A stretch of 64,000 nucleotides of DNA from Ruania suaedae (GTDB lineage Bacteria; Actinomycetota; Actinomycetes; Actinomycetales; Beutenbergiaceae), in the NCBI RefSeq assembly GCF_021049265.1, contig NZ_CP088018.1:3286001-3350000 (forward strand), given 5' to 3'. A model generated the notes under the pieces. It was not told where the DNA came from and ran no database searches. It was given only the letters and a program-made list of their open reading frames with translations. Shown here in pieces: positions 44,820 to 54,156 of the stretch. A program made the translations under genes and the position numbers. Within the stretch, counting starts at the first letter, position 1; each line of letters opens with the position of its first letter.

Positions 44820-46894
44820 GCATCGATCGGGAGGCCGTGGTGCGCCGTCACCACGTCCGCTACGCGGGCCCGTGCCCGGAGGCCCCGGTCTCGGTGGGTA
44901 ACGGCGAGTTCGCCGTCACGGTCGACCACACCGGCCTGCAGACCTTCGCCGACCGGTACGAACGCAACGCCGCCCGCGCCCGCAAGGAAGCGGCCACTCC
45001 ACTGGGCCTGCAGGCGCAGTGGGGCTACCACTGGTCGCCCAACCCCCGCGGGTACACCCTGGCCGACACGATGGAGACCTTCGAGAGCCCGCGCGGGCCC
45101 GTGCAGTACCCGACGGCGTACGACTTCCGCGAGTCGCGCGAGGAGTCCGAGGCCGCCGGGCGCGGGGCCGGGTATCACTTCTGGACCAACCCCCAGCGGC
45201 TGCACCTGGCGCAGATCGGGCTGCAGCTGGACGGGCAGCTGCCGGAGTGGGAGGAGGTCCAGGGGATCGGCCAGGAGCTGGATCTGTGGACCGGGATCGT
45301 CGCCAGCCGGTTCCGGATGGACGGGCACGAGGTACGCGTCCGGACGGCGGTCGACCCCGAACGGGACTGCCTCGCCTTCGAGGTGGATGCCGCTCCCGAG
45401 CTGGGCGGGCGTCTGTCGGTGCGCGTCGCCTTCCCCTACGTGGAGGAGAGCTTCGAGGCGCCGCCGGTGTGGGACCGCCCCGAGGCGCACCGCACCGAGT
45501 ACACCCGCGACGGCGTAGCGCACCGCTGGCAGCGCACCGTGGACGAGGCGCGCTATCAGGTCCGTGCCGCGGGCACGTTCTCGGTGAGCGGTGACCAGCA
45601 CGAGTGGGTGCTGACGCCGAGCGAGGCGGTGCTGCGCGGCGCGGTGGAATTCGCTCCGGAGCTGCCCGCCGACCCGATCTCCTCCCCCGGTGAGGTGCTG
45701 GCACGCTCGGCCGCCGGCTGGGAGGACTTCTGGCTCCGCGGCGCGGCCGTGGACCTGTCGGTCAGCACGGCCGAGGGTGCGCACGAGCTGGAGCGGCGGA
45801 TCGTGCTCTCGCAGTACCAGACGCGGGTGCACTGTTCGGGCTCCACGCCACCGCAGGAGACGGGCCTGGTGTGCAACAGCTGGGGCGGCACCTTCCACCT
45901 GGAGATGCACTGGTGGCACGCCGCCCACTTCCCGGCCTGGGGCCGGCCCGAGCTGCTGGAGCGCAGCCTGGCCTGGTACGAGTCGATCCTGCCGGTGGCG
46001 CAGGCGGGCGCGGCGGCGCAGGGGTACGCAGGCGCGCGCTGGCCCAAGCACGTCGGACCGGAGGGGATCGAGAGCCCGAACGAGATCGGGCCGCTGCTGA
46101 TCTGGCAGCAACCGCACGTGATCAGCTACGCGGAACTGTTGCGCAGCGGCGCCGCGGACGGGGCGCCCGTGCGGCAGCGGTACCGGCGGCTGGTGGACGA
46201 GACGGCGGAGTTCCTCGCCTCGTTCGCCCTCGCCGGTGAGCGCGGGACGTTTCACCTGCCACCGCCGCTGATGCCCGCGCAGGAGGTCTACGGCGCCGAG
46301 AACACCTGGGACCCGCTGTTCGAGGTCGCTTACGTGCGCTGGGCGCTGCTGACGGCGCTGGCCTGGCGCCGCGCGGACGGGCGGGAGGAACCGGAGCTGT
46401 GGGCGCGGGTGGCCGACGGGCTGCGCCCGGTGGTCAGCGACGATGGTCACTACGACGCCGTCCAGCGTCCGCCCCGCACCGTCTACACCGACCACCCGGC
46501 GATGCTCGGGGCCCTGGGGGTGGTGCCCGACACCGGCGCGATCGACCACGAGGCGATGCTGCGCACCCTGGAGCGGGCGTGCGAGCAGTGGAACTGGCGC
46601 AGTGCCTGGGGCTGGGATTTCCCGATGATCGCCATGTGCGCCACCCGGTTGGGCCGGGCGGACGTCGCGCTGGCCGCGCTGCTGCGCACCGAGGACAAGA
46701 ACACCCACCTGCCCAACGGGCACAACCGCCAGGTGCCGCACCGGATGCCGTTGTACCTGCCCGGCAACGGCGGGCTGCTGATGGCCACGGCCCTGCTGTT
46801 CGGGGGCTGGGTGGACCCCGACGGCGTCCATCGCCGGGTCGAGCTGCCGTCAGGCTGGTCGGTGGTCGCCGAGGGGTTCCCGCCGCGGCCGTGA
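44816..46894 (+). CDS. (alpha/alpha)6-barrel glycoside-hydrolase-like protein, family unassigned
   Basis: 692 residues, cytoplasmic. The N-terminal beta-sandwich begins SVGNGEFAVTVDHTGLQTF, as in clan GH-L/GH95-type enzymes. The second half is a helical barrel: QYQTRVHCSG, then GGTFHLEMHWWHAAHFPAWG, then ESPNEIGPLLIWQQPHVISYAELL, and WNWRSAWGWDFPMIAMCA. Candidate acids are the Glu in EMHWWH and the Glu in SPNEIG. It resembles uncharacterised proteins annotated as GH65-like. Last gene of the ABC operon, overlapping the propeller gene. The substrate is unknown. Confidence 0.72.
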   Translation: MSIDREAVVRRHHVRYAGPCPEAPVSVGNGEFAVTVDHTGLQTFADRYERNAARARKEAATPLGLQAQWGYHWSPNPRGYTLADTMETFESPRGPVQYPTAYDFRESREESEAAGRGAGYHFWTNPQRLHLAQIGLQLDGQLPEWEEVQGIGQELDLWTGIVASRFRMDGHEVRVRTAVDPERDCLAFEVDAAPELGGRLSVRVAFPYVEESFEAPPVWDRPEAHRTEYTRDGVAHRWQRTVDEARYQVRAAGTFSVSGDQHEWVLTPSEAVLRGAVEFAPELPADPISSPGEVLARSAAGWEDFWLRGAAVDLSVSTAEGAHELERRIVLSQYQTRVHCSGSTPPQETGLVCNSWGGTFHLEMHWWHAAHFPAWGRPELLERSLAWYESILPVAQAGAAAQGYAGARWPKHVGPEGIESPNEIGPLLIWQQPHVISYAELLRSGAADGAPVRQRYRRLVDETAEFLASFALAGERGTFHLPPPLMPAQEVYGAENTWDPLFEVAYVRWALLTALAWRRADGREEPELWARVADGLRPVVSDDGHYDAVQRPPRTVYTDHPAMLGALGVVPDTGAIDHEAMLRTLERACEQWNWRSAWGWDFPMIAMCATRLGRADVALAALLRTEDKNTHLPNGHNRQVPHRMPLYLPGNGGLLMATALLFGGWVDPDGVHRRVELPSGWSVVAEGFPPRP

Positions 46895-47020
46895 CACGGA
46901 GCCAAGCCTGGCTGGCCGGGAGTTCGGGGCTCCACTCCTCTCGATCTCAGCCCACCAAAACGTGGCTTCCACGACGTGACAGCCGGTATGGGAGTCCGTT
47001 TGGCGGAGTCCGGTCCCCGG

Positions 47021-47860
47021 TCAGCCGCTGCTCGTCGCCTCAGTGAAGCGTCCCATCGGCGGCTGAGACGCCGCTACCGAGCCGAGAAAGCCCAGAGAGC
47101 CGGAGATCGAGTCGGCCGTCTCGATGACCTTCCCGGCCAGCTCGGCTTCGCGCTCGGCAAGGTTGATCGCCGTCAGCGGACCCGAGATGGAGACGGCCGC
47201 GACGATCTGCTGGGACCGATCGCGGATCGGCGCGGCGATGCAGGAGCGCCCGAACGCTAGTTCTTCGTGCTCGGTTGCGTAACCCCGACCCCGAATCGTG
47301 CGTAGCTCCTCGGTCAGTGCGTCGAGCGTGGTGATCGTCCTTGGCGTGCAGGCGGCGTAGCTGGTGCCGAGAAGGGCCCTGACGTCGTCCTCGTCCTGGT
47401 CGCTGAGCAGGCACTTGCCGAGGCCGGTGGCGTGCAGGTACCCGGTGCGGCCGGCCATGTCGTAGTTCTTCGGGGCCGCAGCTCCCTCGAAGTGACACAC
47501 GTAGAACAGTTCCGCCCCCTCCTGGAGCGCGACGTTCACCCCCAGGCCCGTCTGTGCCGCCACGTTCTGCGCGACCTGCCGGGCGGCGGTGTAGATCGGT
47601 GAGCTGTTCAGTGCCAGCGCACCCAGCGCGACGGCTCGGTGCCCCACGCGGTATAACCCGGAGCGAGCATCGCGCTCCAGGAAACCCAGGGCATCGAGGG
47701 CGCCGACAAGGCGCGAGACGGTCGACTGACCCAGGCCCGAGAACGCGACGAGCTCGGAGATCCGGTGCTCGGGCGCCTGGTCGGTGAACGCCTCCAGCAG
47801 CAGCAGCGCACGCTCGACGCTCTGCGTCCCCATGGACTCCTTGGACGACTCTCGCGGCAT
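47021..47860 (-). CDS. IclR-family transcriptional regulator
   Basis: 279 residues. A winged helix-turn-helix (about 8-70; ERALLLLEAFTDQAPEHRISELVAFSGLGQSTVSRLVGAL) is followed by the IclR effector domain with YLHATGLGKCLLSDQ and CIAAPIRDRSQQIVAAVSISGP. ATG 47860 is preferred for its GGGGAAAG leader; ATG 47875 and the longest frame at 47920 are alternatives. It is divergent from the second ABC importer and the acid-sugar genes, which it most likely controls in response to a sugar acid or lactone. Confidence 0.92.
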   Translation of the reverse strand: MPRESSKESMGTQSVERALLLLEAFTDQAPEHRISELVAFSGLGQSTVSRLVGALDALGFLERDARSGLYRVGHRAVALGALALNSSPIYTAARQVAQNVAAQTGLGVNVALQEGAELFYVCHFEGAAAPKNYDMAGRTGYLHATGLGKCLLSDQDEDDVRALLGTSYAACTPRTITTLDALTEELRTIRGRGYATEHEELAFGRSCIAAPIRDRSQQIVAAVSISGPLTAINLAEREAELAGKVIETADSISGSLGFLGSVAASQPPMGRFTEATSSG

Positions 47861-47986
47861 CTCTTTCCCCTTCATCACGTGGTCGAAGTATACGGGCCTC
47901 ACCCATCTACCGGACATCATCGCCGATCCGTGGGTACGTCATCCAATCGATTCCCATCATATGCATACAATGTGCGCGTAGTGGGT

Positions 47987-48012
47987 TATAGTCGCTCACG
48001 GGTGGATCACCC
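47987..48012 (+). promoter_or_regulatory. Promoter/operator of the second ABC operon
   Basis: TATAGT (47987-47992) is a good -10 for the binding-protein gene. Directly after it, GGGTG-GAT-CACCC (48000-48012) is a perfect palindrome near the expected transcript start. The 47941-47990 stretch is clearly A+T-richer than its surroundings. IclR binding is inferred from the divergent gene. Confidence 0.5.
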
Positions 48013-48059
48013 ATAGCGGCCCCGTTCGGGGTGAGCTGGTACTGACAAGGGAGTGAGTG

Positions 48060-49448
48060 ATGGGTTCCAGGTTGACGAAGCAGCGGGTGGCAGCGGCAGG
48101 TTTGGCTCTAGGGTTGCTCGCCCTCACCGCATGCTCCGGGTCGTCGACGGGGGGTGGATCCTCGACCGGCGAGTCCGACGAGGTGACGATCACCGTGGGC
48201 AACCAGCCCGACGACAACCAGCCCGAACAGCTCGAGCTCTTCAACGCACAGCTCGAGGCGTTCCGGGAGTTGCACCCGAACATCACGATCGAGGCCGAGA
48301 TCACCAAGTTTGATCCGCAGACGTTCAACGCCCAGCTCAGCGGAGGCACCTTGCCGACGACGATGACAGTGCCCTTCACGCACGTAGGGTCACTCATCGA
48401 GCAGGGTGCCGCACTCGACCTCACGGACCACATCGACGACGACGAGATATTCAGTTCCCTCAACCCGGCCCTGAACACGATCTCGCAGGACACCGAGGGC
48501 AGTCGCTACGGCATCACGGTCCAGGCCTACACCTTCGGCCTGATCTACAACCGGGACCTCTATGAGCAGGTTGGGCTCGACCCGGACTCTCCCCCGACCA
48601 CCTGGGACGGGGTTCGCGAGAACGCCCGACTGATCTCTGACGAGCTCGGCGCGACCGGCTTCACCATCGCGACCACGGGCAACACCGGTGGGTGGACGCT
48701 GACCGCGATGTCCTACTCCAACGGAGACACGATCCAAGAGCTCGACGGTGACCAGGCCACCGCCACCATCGCCAGCCCGGGAGTGGAGACCAGCCTGCAG
48801 TTCCTGCGCGATCTGCGGTGGGAGGACGAGTCCTTCGGCTCGAATGTGCTCCTAGAGACGGCGGACCTGAACACCGCCTTCGCGGCCGGCGACATCGGGC
48901 AGTACGCGGGCGGTGCCGATGTCTACCGGAACCTGGTGACGACGTTCGAGGCCGACCCCGAGAGCATCGGCATCGGCCCGTTGCCGCAGAGTCCGGACGG
49001 ACTGGGCACACTCGGCGGCGGATCGGTGAGCATCGTCAACCCGACCGCGACCGAGGCGGAGGCCGCGGCCGCTCTGGAGTGGGTCAAGTACTCCTACCTG
49101 CAGAAGTACAGCGACGAGGACGCCGCGGTTGCCGACGCCGAGGCAGCCATCGCCTCCGGTGTCCCCGTCGGGCTTCCCCAGGTGCCGCTCTTCGACGAGG
49201 CCGGCAACGAGCAGTACCTGTCCTGGATCGAGGACAGCATCAACGTCAACCGGGACAACTACACGGTCTATCTCGACAGCATCAGTGCCCTCCCGGTGGT
49301 GGCTGAGCCCGCCGTGGCCGCCGGGTCGACCTATGGACTCCTGTCGACCGTCGTGCAGGATGTGCTGACCGACCCCGACGTCCAGGCAGCGGAGGCGCTG
49401 GCGGCAGCCGAGTCGGAAGGACAGGCATTGATCGACGCCGAGTCCTGA
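48060..49448 (+). CDS. Extracellular sugar-binding lipoprotein of the second ABC importer
   Basis: 462 residues. Signal peptide with lipobox LTAC (Cys near 24), a Ser/Gly tether and a family 1 solute-binding domain. VQAYTFGLIYNRDLYEQVGLDPDSPPTTWD is typical. The ATG follows AAGGGAG; a GTG directly in front (48057) would add one residue. Gene order (SBP, MalF-like, MalG-like) repeats the first importer, but the proteins are clearly different. As before, no ATPase is encoded. Confidence 0.92.
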   Translation: MGSRLTKQRVAAAGLALGLLALTACSGSSTGGGSSTGESDEVTITVGNQPDDNQPEQLELFNAQLEAFRELHPNITIEAEITKFDPQTFNAQLSGGTLPTTMTVPFTHVGSLIEQGAALDLTDHIDDDEIFSSLNPALNTISQDTEGSRYGITVQAYTFGLIYNRDLYEQVGLDPDSPPTTWDGVRENARLISDELGATGFTIATTGNTGGWTLTAMSYSNGDTIQELDGDQATATIASPGVETSLQFLRDLRWEDESFGSNVLLETADLNTAFAAGDIGQYAGGADVYRNLVTTFEADPESIGIGPLPQSPDGLGTLGGGSVSIVNPTATEAEAAAALEWVKYSYLQKYSDEDAAVADAEAAIASGVPVGLPQVPLFDEAGNEQYLSWIEDSINVNRDNYTVYLDSISALPVVAEPAVAAGSTYGLLSTVVQDVLTDPDVQAAEALAAAESEGQALIDAES

Positions 49449-49482
49449 TCACTCGACTGCCCCGTCCACCGCCACCAGAACC

Positions 49483-49523
49483 CGGTGGGCTGGGTACGTC
49501 GACCCGACGTACCCAACCCACCG
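49483..49523 (+). terminator. Hairpin between binding protein and first permease
   Basis: GGTGGGCTGGGTACGTCG (49484-49501) pairs with CGACGTACCCAACCCACC (49505-49522) around a 3-nt loop, with one mismatch; an extra C:G closes the stem. It has the same position as the hairpin at 41954, so a role in lowering permease expression relative to the binding protein is likely. Confidence 0.75.
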
Positions 49524-49538
49524 ATCCGGAGTCGCCGT

Positions 49539-50471
49539 ATGTCCAGCCTGACACGCACGCCTGGTCGCACCAGAGGGCCGATCGCGCGCGTCACCTCATG
49601 GTGGCGCAATGGCGGTCCGGCGGCTCTGCTGTTCCTGCTCCCGCTGCTGATCTGTTTCGGCTACTTCGCATGGTGGCCCATCATCCAGGGGCTCCTGCTC
49701 TCGTTCCAGGACACCAACTTGGTGCTGGAGTCGACCTGGGTGGGTCTGGTGAACGTCGAGCGCGTCCTGGCCGATCCTCGCCTGGGTACCGCTGTGGAGA
49801 ACACGACCCGGTTCGCGTTGCTGTCGATCCTCATCGGCTTCCCGCTACCCGTCCTGCTCGCGGTAGCGATCAGCGAGCTGCGCCGAGCCAGAGCCCTGGC
49901 CGGCATCCTGGCCTACACGCCGGTCATCATCCCACCGGTCGTCAGCGTGCTGCTCTGGAAGATCTTCTACGACCCGTCCTCGACCGGCCTGTTCAACGAT
50001 GTGTTGTCCCGCGTGGGGTTGGGCCCGGTCGAATGGCTCCAGACCACCACCACCGTGATCCCCGCCATCGTCGTCCAGGCAACCTGGTCCAGCATCGGCA
50101 CCGCGACGATCATCTATCTCGCCGCCCTCACCAGCGTCCGTGCTGATCTCTACGAGGCCGCTGAGCTCGATGGCGCGCGCATTTTTCGGCGCTTCTGGCA
50201 CATCACCCTGCCACAACTGCGCCCCGTCATGCTGTTGCTGCTTCTCCTTCAACTCATCGGGGTCTTCCAGATCTTCACCGAGCCCTTCGTCATGACGGGG
50301 GGCGGACCGGCGAATGCGTCGCTGACCGTGCTCATGCTCATCTTCAACTACGCGTTCATCGACGGCGACTACGGCAAGGCTGCAGCGCTCAGCCTCATGC
50401 TCGCGGTTGTGCTCTCCGCCTTGTCAGCCGTCTACCTCGCCGCCACTCGCCGATGGAGCCAACACTCATGA
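49539..50471 (+). CDS. Sugar ABC transporter permease (MalF-like), second importer
   Basis: 310 residues with six transmembrane helices, the first at about 29-50. The EAA loop is ADLYEAAELDGARIFRRFWHITLPQLRP (about 203-230). FVMTGGGPANAS after helix 5 is a family feature. The start ATG 49539 follows the hairpin. The stop overlaps the next permease by ATGA. Confidence 0.94.
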   Translation: MSSLTRTPGRTRGPIARVTSWWRNGGPAALLFLLPLLICFGYFAWWPIIQGLLLSFQDTNLVLESTWVGLVNVERVLADPRLGTAVENTTRFALLSILIGFPLPVLLAVAISELRRARALAGILAYTPVIIPPVVSVLLWKIFYDPSSTGLFNDVLSRVGLGPVEWLQTTTTVIPAIVVQATWSSIGTATIIYLAALTSVRADLYEAAELDGARIFRRFWHITLPQLRPVMLLLLLLQLIGVFQIFTEPFVMTGGGPANASLTVLMLIFNYAFIDGDYGKAAALSLMLAVVLSALSAVYLAATRRWSQHS

Positions 50472-51409
50472 GCCTGCTCACGCGCGCCAACCGGGTCATG
50501 CCCCGCCGATCCCTGCGGCACAAGGGCCACGAGGCGGAGCGCAGCATCATCTCGCCCCTGGATCGCCGCCGCCCCGCGACGCGGGCGGGCCTCGGCGTCA
50601 TGTCGACGCTGCTTCTCAGCTCGCTGCTGCTGGTCGCGGGCGGGCCGCTGCTCTGGTTGGCGAAGAGTGCATTCTCGACCACCCAGGACATCATCGCCGA
50701 TCCCTTCACATGGTGGCCCAGCGGCATCCAGTGGACCAATCTCGCCGACGCCTGGTCGCGCGCAAACTTCGACACGTACTTCCTCAACACGGTGTGGATC
50801 GCCGTCGGGAGCTGGGCGTTCAGTCTGATCGTGGCGGTCTGCGGTGGGTACAGCCTGTCGGTGCTCCGACCGAGCTATGGCAAGTACGTCAACGTAGGTG
50901 TGCTCGCCACCTTGTTCATCCCCGGCGTCATCTCCTTGGTCCCGCTCTACATCACCGTGCTGGACCTTCCGCTAGTGCACATCAACCTGCTGAACACCTA
51001 TTGGGCCGTGTGGTTGCCTGCGGCCGCCAGCGCGTTCAACGTGCTGCTGGTGACGCGATTCTTCGACGGCCTGCCCAGAGACATCTTCGACGCGGCCAAG
51101 ATCGACGGTGCGGGGGCGTTCGGCGTGTTCTGGCTCATCGTGATCCCGCTGTCCCAACCGATCATCGCCACCGTGTCGCTGCTGTCGATCATGGCGGCGT
51201 GGAAGGAGTTCCTGTGGCCCTTCCTGGTACTCCCCTCACGGGATCTCCAACCGCTGTCCGTGGGCCTGTACCGGGCGGTCGAGGTTTTCCCGCTCAACCT
51301 CCAGATCGCCGGGATGTTCATCTCGGTGATCGTGCCGTTGATCGTGTTCATGCTGTTCCAACGTCAGTTCCTCAAGGGTGTCGGCCAGAGCGGTGCCCTC
51401 AAGGGCTAG
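50468..51409 (+). CDS. Sugar ABC transporter permease (MalG-like), second importer
   Basis: 313 residues. An unusually long basic cytoplasmic N-terminus (about 1-40) precedes six transmembrane helices. The EAA loop is RDIFDAAKIDGAGAFGVFWLIVIPLSQP. It overlaps the preceding permease by four bases. An in-frame ATG at 50453 is possible but lacks a better ribosome site. After it comes 640 bp without a credible gene. Confidence 0.93.
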   Translation: MSLLTRANRVMPRRSLRHKGHEAERSIISPLDRRRPATRAGLGVMSTLLLSSLLLVAGGPLLWLAKSAFSTTQDIIADPFTWWPSGIQWTNLADAWSRANFDTYFLNTVWIAVGSWAFSLIVAVCGGYSLSVLRPSYGKYVNVGVLATLFIPGVISLVPLYITVLDLPLVHINLLNTYWAVWLPAAASAFNVLLVTRFFDGLPRDIFDAAKIDGAGAFGVFWLIVIPLSQPIIATVSLLSIMAAWKEFLWPFLVLPSRDLQPLSVGLYRAVEVFPLNLQIAGMFISVIVPLIVFMLFQRQFLKGVGQSGALKG

Positions 51410-52052
51410 GTGCACGCAACATCGCTGCCGTTGCTCACTGGCAGTGCCCTGCGAGGATCGCGCGAGCCACTCGCGTAGGGCAAACGCGTGGAGCCGGGGC
51501 TGTCCGATACTGGGCGCGTGTCATCGGCACTGAGCGCGATGCTCTGCAGGTAGAACGCAGCCGGTGGTCCGCCACCAGCCGGAAGAAGGGCGAGCCCCAC
51601 GGGTCGAGCGTGACCACATCGCAGAGGAACAGGTCCGCGCACTCGCTTGCATGGCGTGCCGTGACCCAGGACGACGTCGCCCATCACAGAGCCCGTGGGC
51701 TCCAGAACACGCGTGGCAATGATGGTCCCGGCAGCGACGACGGGTACTGGATCAGGCAGAAGCGGTTGGTGCGTCGCCATGGAGTCGCGCTGGAAACTCA
51801 GGTCGACCTGAGATCAAGACGGAAGAGGCCGAGCAGTGAAGATGGGTGAGGCCGCCCGGAGCATCGTCGTCGACGGCGCACGTCATCGGCTGCACGCACG
51901 ACCTCCTCATCCGATATCAGGACCGTACGAGGTACGCCTCGGCCAGCCCGCGGCCCGGTCGAGGAACCGACCGCGTCAAGAGCCTCACTGCCGGCACCAG
52001 CTAGGGCGCTCGCCCCAGCCTCGGAGCTGGCAACCGTTCTTTGAGGTGGTAC
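51410..52052. other. 643-bp region without an intact gene, probable gene decay
   Basis: No frame carries a convincing protein. On the minus strand two overlapping frames (51406-51780 and 51435-51617) show short protein-like stretches, such as PDPVPVVAAGTIIATRVLEP and then, in a different frame, LFLCDVVTLDPWGSPFFRLV. This looks like one gene broken by frameshifts. The family could not be recognised. It lies between convergent operons of the acid-sugar module. Confidence 0.45.
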
Positions 52053-53198
52053 TCATGTCGACAGCATCGCGACGGTCGCCTCGTCGACCTCGACGCCGAG
52101 ACCTGGCCCGTACGGGACCTGGAGCGTGCCGTCGGTGGGTGGTTCCTCGAGAAACGGCGCGCGGACGAGGTCGCGTGAACGGCGCGCCACAGCTGGCGAG
52201 TATTCCATCGCCACCAAGTTCGGGTGGGCCGCGCACAGGTGCAGCGCCGCGGCGTAGGCGAGGCCGGTCGCCATCGAGTGGTGAGGGGCGAACCCGACGT
52301 GGCTGGCCTCCATCACCCGGGCGATCGCGTCCAGCTCCGAGATGCCGCATCGACCGACATCCGGCTGCGCGATTCCCAGTGCCTCGACCCGTGCCCAGTT
52401 CGAGAAGTCGAACCGGCTGCGCATCGCCTCACCCGCCGCCACCGTGATACCGCTCGCACCGACCATCGCATGGCCACGATGGTCCTCGGGTGCTGTGGGG
52501 GCCTCGAGGAACCAGGCGCCACGGGCTGCGAGCTCGCGGCCCAGCAGCACTGCTTGCGCACGATCGTGGCGCCAGTGTGCGTCAACAGCCAGGCGGACCG
52601 AGGTCGCCGCCGACCCCAGGGCCGAGGCGACCTGGTCATACGCGTCGATGGTGGCCGGGACGTCGTCGACCAGGTGCAGCTTGAGTCTGCTGAGTCCGGA
52701 CTCGACCGCGGCGGCAGCAGCCTCGGGCCTGGCGTCGCCGGCGGGCAGGTCCGTGAGGTAGACGGGCACCTCGTTGCGGGTGGCGCCCCCAAGCAGCCGG
52801 TGCACCGGCACCCCGAGCAGCTTGCCTTCCAGGTCCCACAGCGCCAGGTCGACGGCGGCGACGGCATCGGCATGGTGGCCCTCGCGATGACCTCGCTCCC
52901 GCATGACGCTCTGCAGCAGCGCGGTCATCGGGCGGACACCACTGACCTCCTGTCCGACGATCAGCGGGCCCAGCAGATGGGTGATGACAGCTGCCGGCGC
53001 CTCGGGGACGACGGGGCTCAGGCACTCCCCCCACGCCACGACGCCGTCGGCGACCACGCGAACCAGCAACGTCTCATCCGTGGCCGGGTAGACCGATCGC
53101 GTGCTGCTGCGGCGGTACCGCGGACCCGCCGGGTCGACGGTGGTGCCGGCGCGCGGGAGGCGCAGCACGTACGGGGTGACGGACTCGATCTCCGTCAT
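52053..53198 (-). CDS. Enolase-superfamily acid-sugar dehydratase (mandelate racemase/muconate cycloisomerase type)
   Basis: 381 residues. An N-terminal capping domain precedes the (beta/alpha)7beta barrel. The metal ligands are visible in AVDAHWRHD, FLEAPTAPED and AGEAMRSRF. The base pair motif is LSRLKLHLV (K-x-H, where most relatives have K-x-K). FAPHHSMATG carries the opposing His. It probably dehydrates an aldonate to a 2-keto-3-deoxy acid. ATG 53198 overlaps the lactonase stop (ATGA). With lactonase, aldolase and SDR around it, it completes a non-phosphorylative pathway. Sugar identity is unknown. Confidence 0.88.
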   Translation of the reverse strand: MTEIESVTPYVLRLPRAGTTVDPAGPRYRRSSTRSVYPATDETLLVRVVADGVVAWGECLSPVVPEAPAAVITHLLGPLIVGQEVSGVRPMTALLQSVMRERGHREGHHADAVAAVDLALWDLEGKLLGVPVHRLLGGATRNEVPVYLTDLPAGDARPEAAAAAVESGLSRLKLHLVDDVPATIDAYDQVASALGSAATSVRLAVDAHWRHDRAQAVLLGRELAARGAWFLEAPTAPEDHRGHAMVGASGITVAAGEAMRSRFDFSNWARVEALGIAQPDVGRCGISELDAIARVMEASHVGFAPHHSMATGLAYAAALHLCAAHPNLVAMEYSPAVARRSRDLVRAPFLEEPPTDGTLQVPYGPGLGVEVDEATVAMLST

Positions 53199-54058
53199 GA
53201 CACTCCTCCGGCCCAGCAGGGCGTGGGGGCGGCGCCCACCCCGACCTCGGCCGCATGGATGCGGCCGGCTCGTTCGTCGTCGGCCTCGACGCCCACACTG
53301 GCGGTGCTGATGTAGCAGTACCCACCATGCAGCGCGACCGAAGTCGGCCTCGCCGTACCCACGTCGACCTCCAGCAGCACCCGCCCGTCGGGTGAGATCC
53401 GCTGGACCAGCGCGGCGTCCCACAGCGCGACCCAGACGCACCCACTCTCGTCGACGGCGATGCCATCAGGGTTGCCCTGCTCGAAGCGGAACACCTGACG
53501 CCGGTGCCGGAGCGCTCCGCCGATCACGTCGAAGACCTCCAGCGCTCGACCCGGCAACGTGTCGACGTAGTACATCAGCCGCCCATCGGGTGTGAAGCTG
53601 ATTCCGTTGGAGACAGTCACCCCGGTCAGCACGGTCTGCACCGAACCGTCGGTGGTCACATGATAGAGCGCCGCTTCCGGCAGTCGGGCATGTGACTGGC
53701 TCCCCACCCAGAACGACCCGTCCGGCGCGCACACGCCGTCGTTCAGCAGGCACCGGTCGTCAGCCAGCACATCGGGCAGCACCGTGCTCACCGAACCGTC
53801 GGCCGCCACTGCGAGGACGTCGCGCCCCGCCGCCACCAGGAAGCCGCCTGCGCTCGCGGGTGCTACGCAGCCCACTGCGGGGGCCACCGGCAGGCGCGTG
53901 GCTGGGCCCGTAGTCATCCCATCAGGGTGAGCCGAGAACATCGCCCCGTCGCGCATGTCAACCCACAGCAGGCGGTTCGACCGCCCATCGAGACGCAGCG
54001 ACTCGCCTTGCCGGTAGGCAGCGGTCGTGACGGGCTCTGCTGCTATCCGACGAACCAC
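53195..54058 (-). CDS. SMP-30/gluconolactonase family lactonase
   Basis: About 287 residues, a six-bladed propeller. Metal ligands are in GESLRLDGRSNRLLWVD (Glu), SNGISFTPDGR (Asn) and NPDGIAVDESG (Asp); LLNDGVCAPDGSFWVGS is a hallmark. It opens the ring of an aldonolactone made by a sugar dehydrogenase. GTG 54058 is preferred since GAAAGG lies six bases upstream; an alternative GTG at 54082 would add eight residues. It is divergent from the aldolase gene, with a 19-bp palindrome between them. Confidence 0.9.
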   Translation of the reverse strand: MVRRIAAEPVTTAAYRQGESLRLDGRSNRLLWVDMRDGAMFSAHPDGMTTGPATRLPVAPAVGCVAPASAGGFLVAAGRDVLAVAADGSVSTVLPDVLADDRCLLNDGVCAPDGSFWVGSQSHARLPEAALYHVTTDGSVQTVLTGVTVSNGISFTPDGRLMYYVDTLPGRALEVFDVIGGALRHRRQVFRFEQGNPDGIAVDESGCVWVALWDAALVQRISPDGRVLLEVDVGTARPTSVALHGGYCYISTASVGVEADDERAGRIHAAEVGVGAAPTPCWAGGVS

Positions 54059-54085
54059 GACCAGCCTTTCGAGAGACACCACATT

Positions 54086-54104
54086 GTACGGATCGGATCC
54101 ATAC
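54086..54104. promoter_or_regulatory. 19-bp palindrome in the divergent lactonase/aldolase promoter
   Basis: GTACGGATC-G-GATCCATAC is an inverted repeat with one mismatch, 28 bp from the lactonase start. TACTAT (54102-54107) overlaps its right end and can serve as a -10 for the aldolase operon. An operator for the IclR or another sugar-responsive regulator is likely. Confidence 0.6.
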
Positions 54105-54156
54105 TATGATTGTTTGAGCCTGATGATAGCTCAGAAGCCTCATGAAATGGAGATAC

